Of a stretch of DNA of 64,000 nt, positions 8,193 through 18,949 are shown in pieces. Source of the DNA: Mycolicibacterium malmesburyense. GTDB taxonomy: Bacteria; Actinomycetota; Actinomycetes; Mycobacteriales; Mycobacteriaceae. The stretch covers positions 1 to 64,000 of the forward strand of contig NZ_CVTB01000111.1 of NCBI RefSeq assembly GCF_001050015.1. Reading direction: 5' to 3'. A model generated the notes under the pieces. The model had not been told where the DNA came from, searched no databases, and worked only from the letters and a program-made list of their open reading frames with translations. The position numbers and the translations under genes were made by a program. Positions within the stretch are counted from its first letter, which is position 1. Every line of letters starts with the position of its first letter.

Positions 8193-9626
8193 ATGACGAA
8201 CCGTTATCTCGAAGGCGCCTTCGCGCCGATTCACGAAGAACACACGCTGACCGACCTGGAGGTCACCGGGACGATCCCCGGTCACCTCGACGGCCGGTAT
8301 CTGCGCAACGGGCCGAATCCGATCGGTGAACTCGATCCCGAGCTCTACCACTGGTTCATCGGGGACGGCATGGTGCACGGCATCCGTATCCGCGACGGCC
8401 GGGCGGAGTGGTATCGCAACCGCTGGGTCCGCGGCCCGCAGACCGCCAGGGCCCTCGGGGAGGAGCCGCCGAAGGGTCACTTCCCGATGTCGGGCATCGG
8501 TGCGAACACCAACGTGATCGGACATGCGGGCAAGACGCTGGCGCTGATCGAGGCGGGTGTCACCAACGTCGAACTCACCGACGAGCTCGACACCGTCGGG
8601 GCATGCGACTTCGACGGAACCCTGACGGGCGGATACGCCGCACATCCCAAGCGTGACCCGGATACCGGTGAGCTGCACGCCGTTTCGTACAGCATGTATC
8701 GCGGCAACACCGTGCAGTACTCGGTGATCGGCGCTGACGGGCGCGCACGACGCACGGTCGACATCGAGGTGGCGGGCAGCCCGATGATGCACGACTTCTC
8801 GCTGACGGAGAACCACGTCGTGTTCTACGACCTGCCGGTGACATTCGACGCCGGTATGGCGGTCCAGATGACGGTTCCGCGCGGTCTTCGCTTCGTCTCC
8901 CGGCTGGTGTTGTCGGCCGTCATCGGACGGGTGCGCATTCCCGATCCGATCAGCGCGCGGCAGCCGGCGGGCAACACCGGCGATCGCCGGTTCCCGTACT
9001 CCTGGAACCCGCGGTATCCCGCGCGGGTCGGCGTGATGCCACGCGACGGCGGCAACGCCGACGTGCGCTGGTTCGACGTCGAGCCGTGCTATGTGTTCCA
9101 TCCGATGAATGCCTACGACGACGGCGACACCGTCGTGCTCGACGTCGTACGGCACCCGAAGATGTTCGACACCAACCACCTTGGGCCCGACGAGGGACCT
9201 CCGACGCTCGACCGCTGGACGGTGGACCTGGCCGACGGCAAGGTCCGCGAGTCGCGCATCGACGACCGCAACCAGGAGTTTCCGCGCGTCGACGAACGTC
9301 GCGTCGGCAGGCGCCACCGCTACGGGTACGCGCCGAGCGCCGGCGAGGGCGAGGGCGCCGACGTCCTGCTCAAGCACGACTTCGTCGGCGGCCGAACCCA
9401 GTCGCGGTCGTTCGGCACCGGAAAGGTGCTCGGGGAGTTCGTCTTCGAACCCTCCTCTGCCGGCGCGGCCGAGGATGACGGCGTGCTGATGGGATACGTC
9501 TACGACCGCACCACCGACCGCAGCGAATTGGCGCTGCTCGACGCGCAGACCCTGGAAGACGTCGCGAGCATCAAGCTGCCCCATCGCGTGCCCGCGGGCT
9601 TCCACGGGAACTGGGTGCCGTCCTAG
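8193..9626 (+). CDS. Carotenoid cleavage oxygenase
   Basis: This 477-residue non-heme iron enzyme cleaves a double bond in a carotenoid or apocarotenoid chain with oxygen. The four iron-binding histidines of the family are visible: H151 (AAHPKRD), H200 (MMHDFS), H303 (FHPMNAY) and H471 (GFHGNW). The N-terminal LEVTGTIPGHLDGRYLRNGP motif is typical. Its closest described relative is likely Rv0654, a carotenoid/apocarotenoid cleaving enzyme in M. tuberculosis (recalled). Expression should be controlled by the divergent TetR gene through the two operators upstream. The protein has no export signal. Confidence 0.93.
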   Translation: MTNRYLEGAFAPIHEEHTLTDLEVTGTIPGHLDGRYLRNGPNPIGELDPELYHWFIGDGMVHGIRIRDGRAEWYRNRWVRGPQTARALGEEPPKGHFPMSGIGANTNVIGHAGKTLALIEAGVTNVELTDELDTVGACDFDGTLTGGYAAHPKRDPDTGELHAVSYSMYRGNTVQYSVIGADGRARRTVDIEVAGSPMMHDFSLTENHVVFYDLPVTFDAGMAVQMTVPRGLRFVSRLVLSAVIGRVRIPDPISARQPAGNTGDRRFPYSWNPRYPARVGVMPRDGGNADVRWFDVEPCYVFHPMNAYDDGDTVVLDVVRHPKMFDTNHLGPDEGPPTLDRWTVDLADGKVRESRIDDRNQEFPRVDERRVGRRHRYGYAPSAGEGEGADVLLKHDFVGGRTQSRSFGTGKVLGEFVFEPSSAGAAEDDGVLMGYVYDRTTDRSELALLDAQTLEDVASIKLPHRVPAGFHGNWVPS

Positions 9627-9635
9627 GATTCGGTC

Positions 9636-10934
9636 ATGGCCGAACTGGTGCAGCGCATGCTGGACCACATTCGTGCCGAACATGCCGACAACAACGACGG
9701 CGAGCTGGCCGACTACATTCCGGAACTCGACCGCGTCGATCCCAGCGGGTTCGGCCTCTCGGTGTCCATCGCCGATGGCTATGTCTACGAATCCGGCGAC
9801 ACGTCAGCCGAATTCACCATCCAGTCGGTCTCCAAGCCGTTCACCTATGCGCTCGCGCTCGAATGCCTCGGCATGGACGCCGTCGACGCCAAGATCGGTG
9901 TCGAACCCTCCGGCGAGCCGTTCAACGAGATCAGCGTCGACAAGAGCACGAACATCCCGAAGAACCCGATGATCAACGCCGGCGCGATCGCCGCGGTTTC
10001 CCTGGTGCCCGGCGCGACCGCCGACGACCGGTTCGGCCGGATCCACGAGTTCTATTCGGCGTTCGCCGGTCGCGAGCTGGCCGTCGATCACGATGTCTAC
10101 ACCTCGGAGCAGGCGAGCGGCAGCCGCAACCGTGCGATCGCCTACATGTTGCAGAGTTTCGGTGTGCTCGACGGGGATCCCGACGAGATCCTCGACGTCT
10201 ACTTCCGGCAGTGCTCGATCAAGGTCACGAGCACCGATCTGGCCCGCATGGCCGCCACCCTCGCCCGCGGGGGCGTCGAGCCGCTGGCGGGACGGCGGGT
10301 AGCCACCGCGGCGGTCGTGCAACGCACGCTGAGCGTGATGGTCACCTGCGGGATGTACGACGCGACGGGCGATTGGGTGAGCGCGGTCGGCATGCCCGCC
10401 AAAAGCGGTGTCGGCGGCGGCATTGCGGCCGTACTGCCCGGACAACTCGGCATCGGGGTGTACTCACCGCTGTTGGACGCCAAGGGCAACAGCGTGCGTG
10501 GCGTCGCGGTGTGCCGCAGCCTGTCGGCGAACCTCGGGCTGCATTTTCTGGCGCACACCCGCGAATCGCGCTCCACGATTCGCAACGCGTACGACGTCCG
10601 CCCAGGAGTGCGGGTCTTCGAACTGCACGGCGACCTGCTGTTCGCCGGTGCCGAGCAGGTGCTGCGGCGGGTCGACTGCGAACGTGACGAGTTCGAGGTC
10701 GCCATCCTCGAGTTGTCGCGGGTCGATGACATCGACGACGCCGCGCGTCGCATGTTCGCGGGCATGCGCGAGTCGCTCGTCGCCGCGGGTAAAGAGGGGT
10801 TCCTCGTCGACCCCGACCGCGTTGTGGAGGCGAGCCACACCGACGGCGCCGTCACCAGGGTGTTCGGCACCCTCGAGGAAGCGCTCGGCGCCGCGGTGGA
10901 TGACCGCGGCGCACCGGGCGAATCAGACGGGTAG
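9636..10934 (+). CDS. glsA: Glutaminase with C-terminal STAS domain
   Basis: The first 310 residues are a beta-lactamase-fold glutaminase that converts glutamine to glutamate and ammonia; the catalytic Ser-x-x-Lys is S64-V-S-K67, with KNPMINAGAI and SGVGGGI motifs downstream. Residues about 325-425 form a STAS-like domain containing ELSRVDDID, the region that in anti-anti-sigma factors carries the regulatory serine. The total of 432 residues matches the fused glutaminases of actinobacteria. It starts nine bases after the carotenoid oxygenase. Its 3' end overlaps the convergent cyclase gene by 12 bases. The STAS part may control activity or oligomerisation (inferred). Confidence 0.93.
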   Translation: MAELVQRMLDHIRAEHADNNDGELADYIPELDRVDPSGFGLSVSIADGYVYESGDTSAEFTIQSVSKPFTYALALECLGMDAVDAKIGVEPSGEPFNEISVDKSTNIPKNPMINAGAIAAVSLVPGATADDRFGRIHEFYSAFAGRELAVDHDVYTSEQASGSRNRAIAYMLQSFGVLDGDPDEILDVYFRQCSIKVTSTDLARMAATLARGGVEPLAGRRVATAAVVQRTLSVMVTCGMYDATGDWVSAVGMPAKSGVGGGIAAVLPGQLGIGVYSPLLDAKGNSVRGVAVCRSLSANLGLHFLAHTRESRSTIRNAYDVRPGVRVFELHGDLLFAGAEQVLRRVDCERDEFEVAILELSRVDDIDDAARRMFAGMRESLVAAGKEGFLVDPDRVVEASHTDGAVTRVFGTLEEALGAAVDDRGAPGESDG

Positions 10935-12527
10935 GGCCAACCGCGTCGGCTCGTCGTGCCCGCGCAGTGTCACCTCGTCACCCAATCGCCAATGGGCACA
11001 CTCGGTTTCGCCGGCACCGGAGATCGCGGCGGCGCTGGCGAGAACGTGCGCGGGCGTCTCCTTGGCCAGTTCGCACAGCCGGGCCGCCTCGTTGACCGGT
11101 TCGCCGATCACGGTGTACTCGAAGCGTTCCCGGGCGCCCACGTTGCCCGCCACCGCCTCACCGGCGGCCACCCCGATCCCGGCGTTGAATTCGGGCACCT
11201 CCTCGTGGATGCGCCGCGCGATCGCCCGCGCGGCGGCCAGCGCCGAATCCTCCGGGTTCTCGAGGCGGACCGGAGCGCCGAACACCGCGAGCGCACCGTC
11301 GCCTTCGAATTTGTTGACGAAGCCGTGGTGGCGATCGACCTCCTCGACGACCACCGAGAAGAACCGGTTGAGGAGGTCGACGACCTCGGTGGCGCGCTTG
11401 GACGTGACCAGCTTCGTCGATCCGATGATGTCGACGAAGATCACCGCGACGTGGCGCTCCTCGCCTCCGAGCTTGGGCCGCTGCTTCTCCGCCTCGGCGG
11501 CGACCTCGCGCCCGACGTGGCGGCCGAAGATGTCGCGCAGGCGTTCCCGTTCCTTGAGGCCCTGCACCATCGAGTTGAATCCGCGCTGCAGTTCGCCCAG
11601 TTCGGTGCCGTCGAAAACGACCAGGTCGCAATCCATGTCGCCGCGTTCGACGTGTTTGAGCGCGGCGCGCACGGTCCGCAACGGCGTTGCTGTCAGCCAC
11701 GACAAGATCCACATCAGCACGAAACCGAAGGCGAGCGCGAACAGCGCGAGGATGATCACGGCGACGGTGAACTGCGTCGGTGTCACATTGCGCAGCGCCA
11801 AGGTGATGATGGCCGCGAGCAGGATGCCGAGCACGGGGACCCCGGATCCCAAGGCCCACACCAACATCGTGCGGCCCATGATGCCGGCGGCGAACCGCCG
11901 TGGCGGCCGGCCCGCCTCGAGCGCCTGCGCGGCCACTGGCCGCAACGCGAACTCGGTGAAGAGGTAGCAACTCGCCGACACCACGATGCCGGGAAAGCTG
12001 ATGCCCAAAGCGACCTTCGGGATGAAGTTCGGATCGACCAGTCCGTACAGGGTGGTGATCAGCGCCGTGCCCACCCCCCACAGCGCGAGCAGCACGCGCG
12101 TGAGCCGCCACGGCGCATAGAACGTGTTGCGCTGGTCCCGCACGGTGGGTGTGCGCTCCTCGACGGCCCATCGCACGTTGTTCATCACCCGCCGCGTCGC
12201 CCAGATGATTCCGATCACCAGGGCGGTCAGGATGTAGGCGGGTGCCACGATGGCGGTGATCCAGCGGACGTCGGGGTCGAAGACGCTGGGCACCGGGAAC
12301 GTCACGGTGACGACGAGGACCGCGACACCGATTCCGATCAGGTTGGCGATGACCACGATCGTGGTCAGGATGATCTGGATCCTGATCCGTCGCCGATGCT
12401 GACTCTCGGATTCCTTGCCCAGCAGCCACGACCCGTAGTCCGGTGTGTCGGTCAACCGCCCACTCTGGCGGGTAACCGTCTCCAGGACGCGACCCAGCCG
12501 ATGTGCGACGCTCCTGTTGGCGGTCAT
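10923..12527 (-). CDS. Membrane class III adenylate cyclase with HAMP domain
   Basis: The 534-residue protein has six predicted membrane helices (about residues 50-280), a HAMP linker (residues 283-335, ending GFNSMVQGLKERERLRDIFG) and a C-terminal cyclase domain. Metal-binding aspartates are in FVDIIGST and FEGDGALAVFG, and the transition-state Asn/Arg pair is in VNEAARL. This is the architecture of Rv1318c-Rv1320c, and it occupies their position before nucS; here only one copy is present instead of three. The likely product is cAMP, in response to a membrane or lipid signal. GAGGGG precedes the ATG. Confidence 0.93.
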   Translation of the reverse strand: MTANRSVAHRLGRVLETVTRQSGRLTDTPDYGSWLLGKESESQHRRRIRIQIILTTIVVIANLIGIGVAVLVVTVTFPVPSVFDPDVRWITAIVAPAYILTALVIGIIWATRRVMNNVRWAVEERTPTVRDQRNTFYAPWRLTRVLLALWGVGTALITTLYGLVDPNFIPKVALGISFPGIVVSASCYLFTEFALRPVAAQALEAGRPPRRFAAGIMGRTMLVWALGSGVPVLGILLAAIITLALRNVTPTQFTVAVIILALFALAFGFVLMWILSWLTATPLRTVRAALKHVERGDMDCDLVVFDGTELGELQRGFNSMVQGLKERERLRDIFGRHVGREVAAEAEKQRPKLGGEERHVAVIFVDIIGSTKLVTSKRATEVVDLLNRFFSVVVEEVDRHHGFVNKFEGDGALAVFGAPVRLENPEDSALAAARAIARRIHEEVPEFNAGIGVAAGEAVAGNVGARERFEYTVIGEPVNEAARLCELAKETPAHVLASAAAISGAGETECAHWRLGDEVTLRGHDEPTRLALPV

Positions 12528-12560
12528 CGTCCCCTCAGCCTAAATTGCCGTGCGGGCACC

Positions 12561-12566
12561 TAAGGT
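12561..12566 (+). promoter_or_regulatory. Likely -10 box of a leaderless nucS transcript
   Basis: TAAGGT ends six bases before the GTG start of nucS, and there is no ribosome-binding sequence. This TANNNT-to-start spacing is typical of mycobacterial leaderless genes. Confidence 0.5.
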
Positions 12567-12572
12567 GGTCGG

Positions 12573-13244
12573 GTGCGTCTCGTGATCGCCCAGTGCACTG
12601 TCGACTACGTCGGACGCCTCACCGCACACCTGCCTTCGGCACGGCGACTGCTGCTGATCAAGGCCGACGGTTCGGTGAGCGTGCACGCCGACGACCGTGC
12701 CTACAAACCCCTGAACTGGATGAGCCCGCCGTGTCGACTGACCGAGGACTCCTCGGGGCCCGCACCGGTGTGGGTGGTCGAGAACAAGGCCGGTGAGCAG
12801 CTGCGGATCACCGTCGAAGACATCGAACACGACTCGAGCCACGAACTCGGAGTCGATCCGGGTCTGGTCAAAGACGGCGTCGAGGCACATCTCCAGGAGC
12901 TGTTGGCCGAGCATGTCGAGCTGCTCGGGGACGGCTACACGCTGGTGCGGCGGGAGTACATGACCGCGATCGGCCCGGTCGACCTGTTGTGCCGCGATCC
13001 GAACGGCGGGTCCGTCGCGGTCGAGATCAAGCGGCGCGGCGAGATCGACGGCGTCGAACAGCTGACCCGGTACCTCGAACTGCTCAACCGCGACAGCCTG
13101 CTGGCCCCCGTCAGTGGCGTCTTCGCCGCCCAGCAGATCAAACCGCAGGCGCGCACGCTGGCCACCGATCGCGGCATCCGTTGCGTCACGCTGGACTACG
13201 ACAAGATGCGCGGCATGGACAGCGACGAGTTCCGGCTGTTCTGA
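12573..13244 (+). CDS. nucS: Mismatch-specific endonuclease NucS/EndoMS
   Basis: NucS replaces MutS/MutL in most actinobacteria by cutting both strands at mismatches. The 223-residue protein has the N-terminal dimerisation domain and a C-terminal RecB-like nuclease with D137 and the ExK pair E151/K153 (VDLL...AVEIKRR). The C-terminus ends DEFRLF, consistent with the beta-clamp-binding tail of the family. It is complete, so mismatch correction should be intact. The GTG start fits a leaderless promoter and the expected N-terminus MRLVIAQC. The small zinc-ribbon gene overlaps its stop. Confidence 0.96.
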   Translation: MRLVIAQCTVDYVGRLTAHLPSARRLLLIKADGSVSVHADDRAYKPLNWMSPPCRLTEDSSGPAPVWVVENKAGEQLRITVEDIEHDSSHELGVDPGLVKDGVEAHLQELLAEHVELLGDGYTLVRREYMTAIGPVDLLCRDPNGGSVAVEIKRRGEIDGVEQLTRYLELLNRDSLLAPVSGVFAAQQIKPQARTLATDRGIRCVTLDYDKMRGMDSDEFRLF

Positions 13245-13540
13245 TGGCCGGCAAGCGCCGGCGTCGGCGTTCGGAGCGTCCGCCTCCGCCGTTGCCCGCG
13301 CCCCGCCGCATCGAGATCGGGCCGGACGGTTACGAATACGAAGTGCGTTCGATTTCCGCCGCGCGTGCTACCAAGACCTACCGTTGTCCGGGGTGTGACC
13401 ACGAAATCCGGCCCGGCACAGCACATGTCGTGGTGATACCGGCCGAGATGGGGGAGGGGGCCGTCGACGACCGCCGACACTGGCACACGCCGTGCTGGAC
13501 GCACCGGGCCACGCGGGGCCCCACCCGGAAATGGTCTTAG
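13244..13540 (+). CDS. Small basic zinc-ribbon-like protein
   Basis: The 98-residue product starts with an Arg/Pro-rich stretch and then carries CPGC near residue 48 and a later HWHTPCW near residue 80, which together look like a zinc-binding site. Its ATG overlaps the nucS stop (TGATG), suggesting coupling and a shared role with NucS, though none is known to me. Some databases call similar proteins ATP/GTP-binding, but I see no Walker motif to support that. Confidence 0.75.
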   Translation: MAGKRRRRRSERPPPPLPAPRRIEIGPDGYEYEVRSISAARATKTYRCPGCDHEIRPGTAHVVVIPAEMGEGAVDDRRHWHTPCWTHRATRGPTRKWS

Positions 13541-13549
13541 TGCTGCGCG

Positions 13550-14023
13550 TCAGTGCTCGTCGGAGGCGGGCTCGACGAGCTCGACGAGAACTCCGCCGGC
13601 ATCCTTGGGGTGGATGAAGTTGATCCGCGAATTCGCGGTGCCACGGCGCGGTGCGTCGTAGAGCAGCCGCACGCCGTCGGCGCGCAGGCGCTCGCTGAGC
13701 GCGTCGATGTCGCTGACGCGGTAGGCGAGCTGCTGGAGGCCGGGGCCGCGCTTGTCGAGGAACTTGGCGATCGTCGACGACTCGTCCAGCGGCGCCATCA
13801 ACTGGATCTGTGCGCTGCCGATCGGGGCGCCGCGCACCGAGAGCATGGCCTCGCGCACGCCCTGGTCCTCGTTGATCTCCTCGTGCAGCACGATCATGCC
13901 GAGATGGTCGTGGTACCACTTGATCGCCGCGTCGAGGTCCGGCACCGCGATCCCCACGTGATCGATCGCCGTCACGAGCGCGCTCGCGAGCGCGGGACGT
14001 GCGTCTACGTGTTCAGTGGTCAT
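13550..14023 (-). CDS. mce: Methylmalonyl-CoA epimerase
   Basis: The 157-residue VOC-fold enzyme interconverts (2R)- and (2S)-methylmalonyl-CoA in propionate metabolism. It opens with IDHVGIAVPDLDAAI (metal ligand His in the first beta-strand) and ends with GVLVELVEP (ligand Glu). Length and the central FLDKRGPGLQQLAYRV match the family. Start at 14023 is preferred because the domain and a conserved acidic lead-in begin there. It is divergent from fadA4, the same order as Rv1322A-Rv1323 (recalled), linking propionyl-CoA and acetyl-CoA handling. Confidence 0.92.
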   Translation of the reverse strand: MTTEHVDARPALASALVTAIDHVGIAVPDLDAAIKWYHDHLGMIVLHEEINEDQGVREAMLSVRGAPIGSAQIQLMAPLDESSTIAKFLDKRGPGLQQLAYRVSDIDALSERLRADGVRLLYDAPRRGTANSRINFIHPKDAGGVLVELVEPASDEH

Positions 14024-14059
14024 AACGTAACGGTAACCTTGAGACAGATGTTTGCGGAA

Positions 14060-14087
14060 TGTGTCATGGAACACACATCGCTATACC
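14060..14087. promoter_or_regulatory. Divergent mce/fadA4 control region
   Basis: The gap holds an inverted repeat TGTGT-N6-ACACA (14060-14075) and a -10-like TATACC at 14082-14087 reading toward fadA4. GGAGG follows eight bases before the fadA4 ATG. The palindrome could be an operator but is short. Confidence 0.35.
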
Positions 14088-14106
14088 CACTTTTTGGAGG
14101 TAGTAA

Positions 14107-15288
<1,182 letters not shown>

Positions 15289-15332
15289 GGGTCTACGACG
15301 TCACGTAGTAATCAGCCCGGCTTTCGGGCACA

Positions 15333-15704
15333 ATGGCGGCCATGACTCGCCTGCTCAACCGGCGCAACATCGCCGGATGGTTCCGTTTGGTCGCCTTGCT
15401 CGAGGCCGTGAGCTGGGTCGGACTGCTGATCGGCATGTACTTCAAGTACGTGGGGTCGCCGCGCACCGAGCTCGGTGTCAAGGTGTTCGGGCCCGCGCAC
15501 GGCGCCGTTTTCGTGGCCTTCGTTGCGCTGGGGCTGCTGGCGGCGATCGCGTTCCGGTGGGCGACCGGGACCTGGTTGCTGGGGATCGTCGCGAGCATCG
15601 TGCCGCTCGCCAGCGTGATCTTCCTCATATGGGTCGATCGCACCGGGCGGTTGGGCGCCGAGTCCGTCTTGCAACCGGGGCAGCCGGTAGCCGAAACGAC
15701 GTGA
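15333..15704 (+). CDS. DUF3817 membrane protein
   Basis: The 123-residue product has three hydrophobic segments (about residues 15-35, 53-72 and 80-100) and the motif LVALLEAVSWVGLLIGM typical of DUF3817. A second family member is at 39477 in this window. Function is unknown. Two ATG codons nine bases apart are both possible starts, and neither has a clear ribosome site. It lies 13 bases upstream of the thioredoxin-like gene and is probably co-transcribed with it. Confidence 0.82.
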   Translation: MAAMTRLLNRRNIAGWFRLVALLEAVSWVGLLIGMYFKYVGSPRTELGVKVFGPAHGAVFVAFVALGLLAAIAFRWATGTWLLGIVASIVPLASVIFLIWVDRTGRLGAESVLQPGQPVAETT

Positions 15705-15717
15705 CAAACTTAGGGGC

Positions 15718-16611
15718 GTGAGTCGTCCACGTCCTTCCATCGCGGCCTCCATGGCCGGTGCCGTTGATCTGTCCGCGCTCAAGCAGCGGCCCTCGACGGG
15801 TGACGGCGATTCGTCGGCGCCCACGGGCGGAGTGGAGATCACCGAGGCCAACCTCGAAAACGAGGTGCTGGTCCGGTCGAACCAGGTTCCCGTTGTGGTG
15901 CTGCTCTGGTCTCCGCGCAGCGACGCCAGCGTTCAGTTGGGTGATGCCCTCGGCCAGTTGGCCGCGGCCGACGGCGGCAAGTGGTCGCTGGCGACGGTCA
16001 ACGTCGACGTCGTCCCGCGGGTCGCGCAGATGTTCGGCGTCCAGGCGATCCCGACCGTCGTGGCCCTGGCGGCCGGCCAGCCCCTGGCGAGTTTCCAGGG
16101 CATGCAGCCGCCCGAGCAGTTACGCCGCTGGATCGACTCGCTGTTGGACGCCGTCGCGGGCAAGCTGCCCGGCGGCGAGGAGGCCGGCGAGGCCGAGGAG
16201 GTCGATCCCGAACTCGCGCAGGCGCGTGATCATCTGGACGCCGGGGACTTCGACGCCGCGCGCACCGCGTACCAGGCGATCCTCGACGCCAATCCCAACC
16301 ACGCCGAGGCCAAGGGCGCCGTGCGCCAGATCGCGTTCCTGCAGCGCGCCACCACGCAGACGCCCGACGCCGTGGCCGCCGCCGACGCGGCCCCTGACGA
16401 CATCGAGCAGGCGTTCGCCGCCGCGGACGTCGAGGTCCTTCAGCAGAACGTCTCCGCCGCCTTCGACCGGCTCATCAACCTCGTCAAGCGGACCGCCGGC
16501 GACGATCGCACCAAGGTGCGCACTCGTCTCATCGAGCTGTTCGACCTGTTCGACCCGGCCGATCCCGAGGTCATCGCGGGCCGGCGCAAGCTGGCCAACG
16601 CGCTGTACTGA
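15718..16611 (+). CDS. Thioredoxin-fold co-chaperone, CnoX/YbbN-like
   Basis: The 297-residue protein has a thioredoxin fold at about residues 40-140, where the usual CxxC is replaced by SPRSDAS, so it cannot do dithiol exchange. It still has the cis-proline loop (VQAIPTVVAL). A TPR-like helical region follows (residues 165-295) with NPNHAEAK. This is the layout of E. coli CnoX/YbbN, a holdase that passes clients to chaperonins, and of Rv1324 by position. The lack of cysteines makes a chaperone role more likely than a redox one. The GTG start follows AGGGG closely. Confidence 0.88.
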   Translation: MSRPRPSIAASMAGAVDLSALKQRPSTGDGDSSAPTGGVEITEANLENEVLVRSNQVPVVVLLWSPRSDASVQLGDALGQLAAADGGKWSLATVNVDVVPRVAQMFGVQAIPTVVALAAGQPLASFQGMQPPEQLRRWIDSLLDAVAGKLPGGEEAGEAEEVDPELAQARDHLDAGDFDAARTAYQAILDANPNHAEAKGAVRQIAFLQRATTQTPDAVAAADAAPDDIEQAFAAADVEVLQQNVSAAFDRLINLVKRTAGDDRTKVRTRLIELFDLFDPADPEVIAGRRKLANALY

Positions 16612-16620
16612 CGCGCTGGT

Positions 16621-16683
16621 CGCCGAAACCTACGAATTGGCGGTTTCTGGCCACGTTTTCCCGCCATTTCGTCGGTTTCGGCG
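16621..16683. terminator. Long bidirectional stem-loop between convergent genes
   Basis: Arms of 23 bases (16621-16643 and 16661-16683) pair with two mismatches around a 17-base loop. It begins nine bases after the stop of the thioredoxin-like gene and ends 48 bases before the glgB stop. The T-tract is poor, so it may act as an RNA-stabilising or factor-dependent terminator. The rest of the gap is a CGGCAGCCC-rich stretch. Confidence 0.7.
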
Positions 16684-16731
16684 TAACCCCGGCAGCCCGA
16701 CACCCCGGCACCGGCACCTCGGCAGCCCGGC

Positions 16732-18945
16732 CTACTCGGGCGTGTATTCGAACCACAGCGCGGACAGCGGCGGCAGCACCATGACCGCGGACGCCGGGCG
16801 ACCGTGCCAGGGCTCGTCGGTCGCCTCGACGGCGCCGTAATTGCCGATACCCGACCCGTTGTAGATGTCGGCGTCGGTGTTGAGCACCTCGCGCCAGGTG
16901 CCGGCATGCGGCAGGCCCAGCCGATAGCGGGTGTGCTCGGCGCCGGAGAAGTTGAACACGCACGCCAGGACCGAGCCGTCGTCGCCGTAGCGCAGAAAGC
17001 TCAGGACGTTGTTGGCCGAATCGTTGGCGTCGATCCAGCTGTAGCCCTCGGGGCGGGTGTCTTGTGACCACAGCGCCCGCCTGCTGCGGTAGACGGTGTT
17101 CATGTCGTGCACCATGCGCTGGATGCCGGTCGAGAAGCTGTTCTCGTCGAGCTGATACCAGTCGACGCCGCGTTCCTCGGACCACTCGGCGCGCTGGCCG
17201 AACTCCTGGCCCATGAACAACAGCTGCTTGCCCGGGTGCGCCCACTGGTAGGCCAGCAGGCTGCGCAGCCCGGCGGCCTTGTCGTGGTCGTTTCCCGGCA
17301 TGCGGCCCCACAGCGTGCCCTTGCCGTGCACGACCTCGTCGTGGCTGATCGGCAGCACGTAGTTCTCGCTGAACGCGTAGAGCATCGAGAACGTGATCTC
17401 GTGGTGGTGGTAGCTGCGGTGGATCGGATCGCGCTTGATGAACTCCAGGGTGTCGTTCATCCAGCCCATGTTCCATTTCATCGAGAAGCCAAGCCCGCCA
17501 AGGTTTGTCGGCCTGGTCACACCCGGCCAGGAGGTGGACTCCTCGGCGATGGTCACGATGCCGGGCGCGATCTTGTGCACGGTCGCGTTCATCTCCTGCA
17601 GGAACTGGACGGCCTCGAGGTTCTCGCGACCGCCGTAGATGTTGGGCGTCCATCCACCCTCGGGCCGCGAGTAGTCCAGGTAGAGCATCGAGGCGACCGC
17701 GTCGACCCGCAGGCCGTCGATGTGGAACTCCTGCAGCCAGTACAGTGCGTTGGCCACCAGGAAGTTGCGCACCTCCGCACGGCCGAAGTCGAACACGTAA
17801 GTGCCCCAGTCCAACTGCTCGCCGCGGCGGGGATCGGAGTGCTCGTAGAGCGCGGTGCCGTCGAAGCGACCCAGCGCCCAGGCGTCCTTCGGGAAGTGGG
17901 CGGGCACCCAGTCCATGATCACGCCGATGCCCGCCTGGTGCAGTGTGTCGACCACGTGGCGGAACTCGTCGGGGGAGCCCAGGCGTGCCGTCGGTGCGTA
18001 ATAGGACGTGACCTGATAGCCCCACGAGCCGCCGAACGGATGCTCGGCCACCGGCATCAACTCGACGTGGGTGAAACCGTTCTCGACGACGTATTCGGTG
18101 AGCTGGGTGGCGAGTTCGCGGTAGCTCAGGCCCGGCCGCCACGACATCAGGTGCACCTCGAGCGTGCTCATCGGCTCGAACACCGGGTTCTGCGCGGCCC
18201 GGCGAGTCATCCATTCGTCGTCCGCCCACGTGTAGTCGCTTATGGTCACCTTCGAGGCGGTCTTCGGCGGCACCTCGGTGGCGAACGCCATCGGATCGGC
18301 GCGCTCGCTGACCGAACCGTCGGCGCCGTGGATGCGGAACTTGTACAGCCCGCCGATCTGGAAGCCCGGCCAGAACACCTCCCACACGCCCGTCGATCCG
18401 AGCGCGCGCAACTGGGCCTCGTTGGTGTCCCAGTGGTTGAACTCACCGATCAGGCTGACGCCCTTGGCATTCGGCGCCCACACCGCGAACGAGACGCCGT
18501 CGACGACGCCGTCGGGGGTGGTGTAGCGGCGCGGATGCGCGCCGAGGATCTCCCACAACCGCTCGTGGCGGCCCTCGGCGAACAGGTGCAGATCCATCTC
18601 GCCGAGCGTGGGCAGGAACCGGTAGGCGTCGGCGACGGTGTGCACATGCGTCGCGCCGTCACCGGCGGGGTAGTGCACCTCGAGCCGGTAGTCGGCCAGC
18701 TCGGTGAACGGCAGCGCCACCGCGAACAGACCGGATTCGATGTGCTGGAACGTGTATCGCTGGCCACCGACGACGGCGTCGACCTCGACGGCATGCGGCC
18801 GGTAGGCGCGGATCACGGTGTGGTCGTCGTACTCGTGCGCGCCGAGCACCGAATGCGGGTCGTGGTGTTCTCCGGCCAGCAGCCGGTTGAGGTCGGCGGT
18901 GTGCGGCCGCAGATGTGGGCTGCTGGCTTGTCGGGTCTGCGTCAT
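16732..18945 (-). CDS. glgB: 1,4-alpha-glucan branching enzyme
   Basis: The 737-residue GH13 enzyme adds alpha-1,6 branches to alpha-glucans. It has two N-terminal CBM48-like domains (about residues 20-110 and 130-240) and the catalytic barrel with D415 (GLRVDAV), E468 (IAEES) and D536 (SHDEVVHG). In mycobacteria it works with GlgE to build branched glucan from maltose-1-phosphate. It starts four bases after the glgE stop, so both are on one transcript, as in Rv1327c-Rv1326c. Nothing is missing relative to the family. Confidence 0.97.
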   Translation of the reverse strand: MTQTRQASSPHLRPHTADLNRLLAGEHHDPHSVLGAHEYDDHTVIRAYRPHAVEVDAVVGGQRYTFQHIESGLFAVALPFTELADYRLEVHYPAGDGATHVHTVADAYRFLPTLGEMDLHLFAEGRHERLWEILGAHPRRYTTPDGVVDGVSFAVWAPNAKGVSLIGEFNHWDTNEAQLRALGSTGVWEVFWPGFQIGGLYKFRIHGADGSVSERADPMAFATEVPPKTASKVTISDYTWADDEWMTRRAAQNPVFEPMSTLEVHLMSWRPGLSYRELATQLTEYVVENGFTHVELMPVAEHPFGGSWGYQVTSYYAPTARLGSPDEFRHVVDTLHQAGIGVIMDWVPAHFPKDAWALGRFDGTALYEHSDPRRGEQLDWGTYVFDFGRAEVRNFLVANALYWLQEFHIDGLRVDAVASMLYLDYSRPEGGWTPNIYGGRENLEAVQFLQEMNATVHKIAPGIVTIAEESTSWPGVTRPTNLGGLGFSMKWNMGWMNDTLEFIKRDPIHRSYHHHEITFSMLYAFSENYVLPISHDEVVHGKGTLWGRMPGNDHDKAAGLRSLLAYQWAHPGKQLLFMGQEFGQRAEWSEERGVDWYQLDENSFSTGIQRMVHDMNTVYRSRRALWSQDTRPEGYSWIDANDSANNVLSFLRYGDDGSVLACVFNFSGAEHTRYRLGLPHAGTWREVLNTDADIYNGSGIGNYGAVEATDEPWHGRPASAVMVLPPLSALWFEYTPE

Positions 18946-18949
18946 GTCG

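Noticed and set aside
16571..18385. 604-residue frame inside glgB
   Set aside because: Shadow of glgB in another frame; no recognisable domain, and glgB itself is intact with all catalytic residues.
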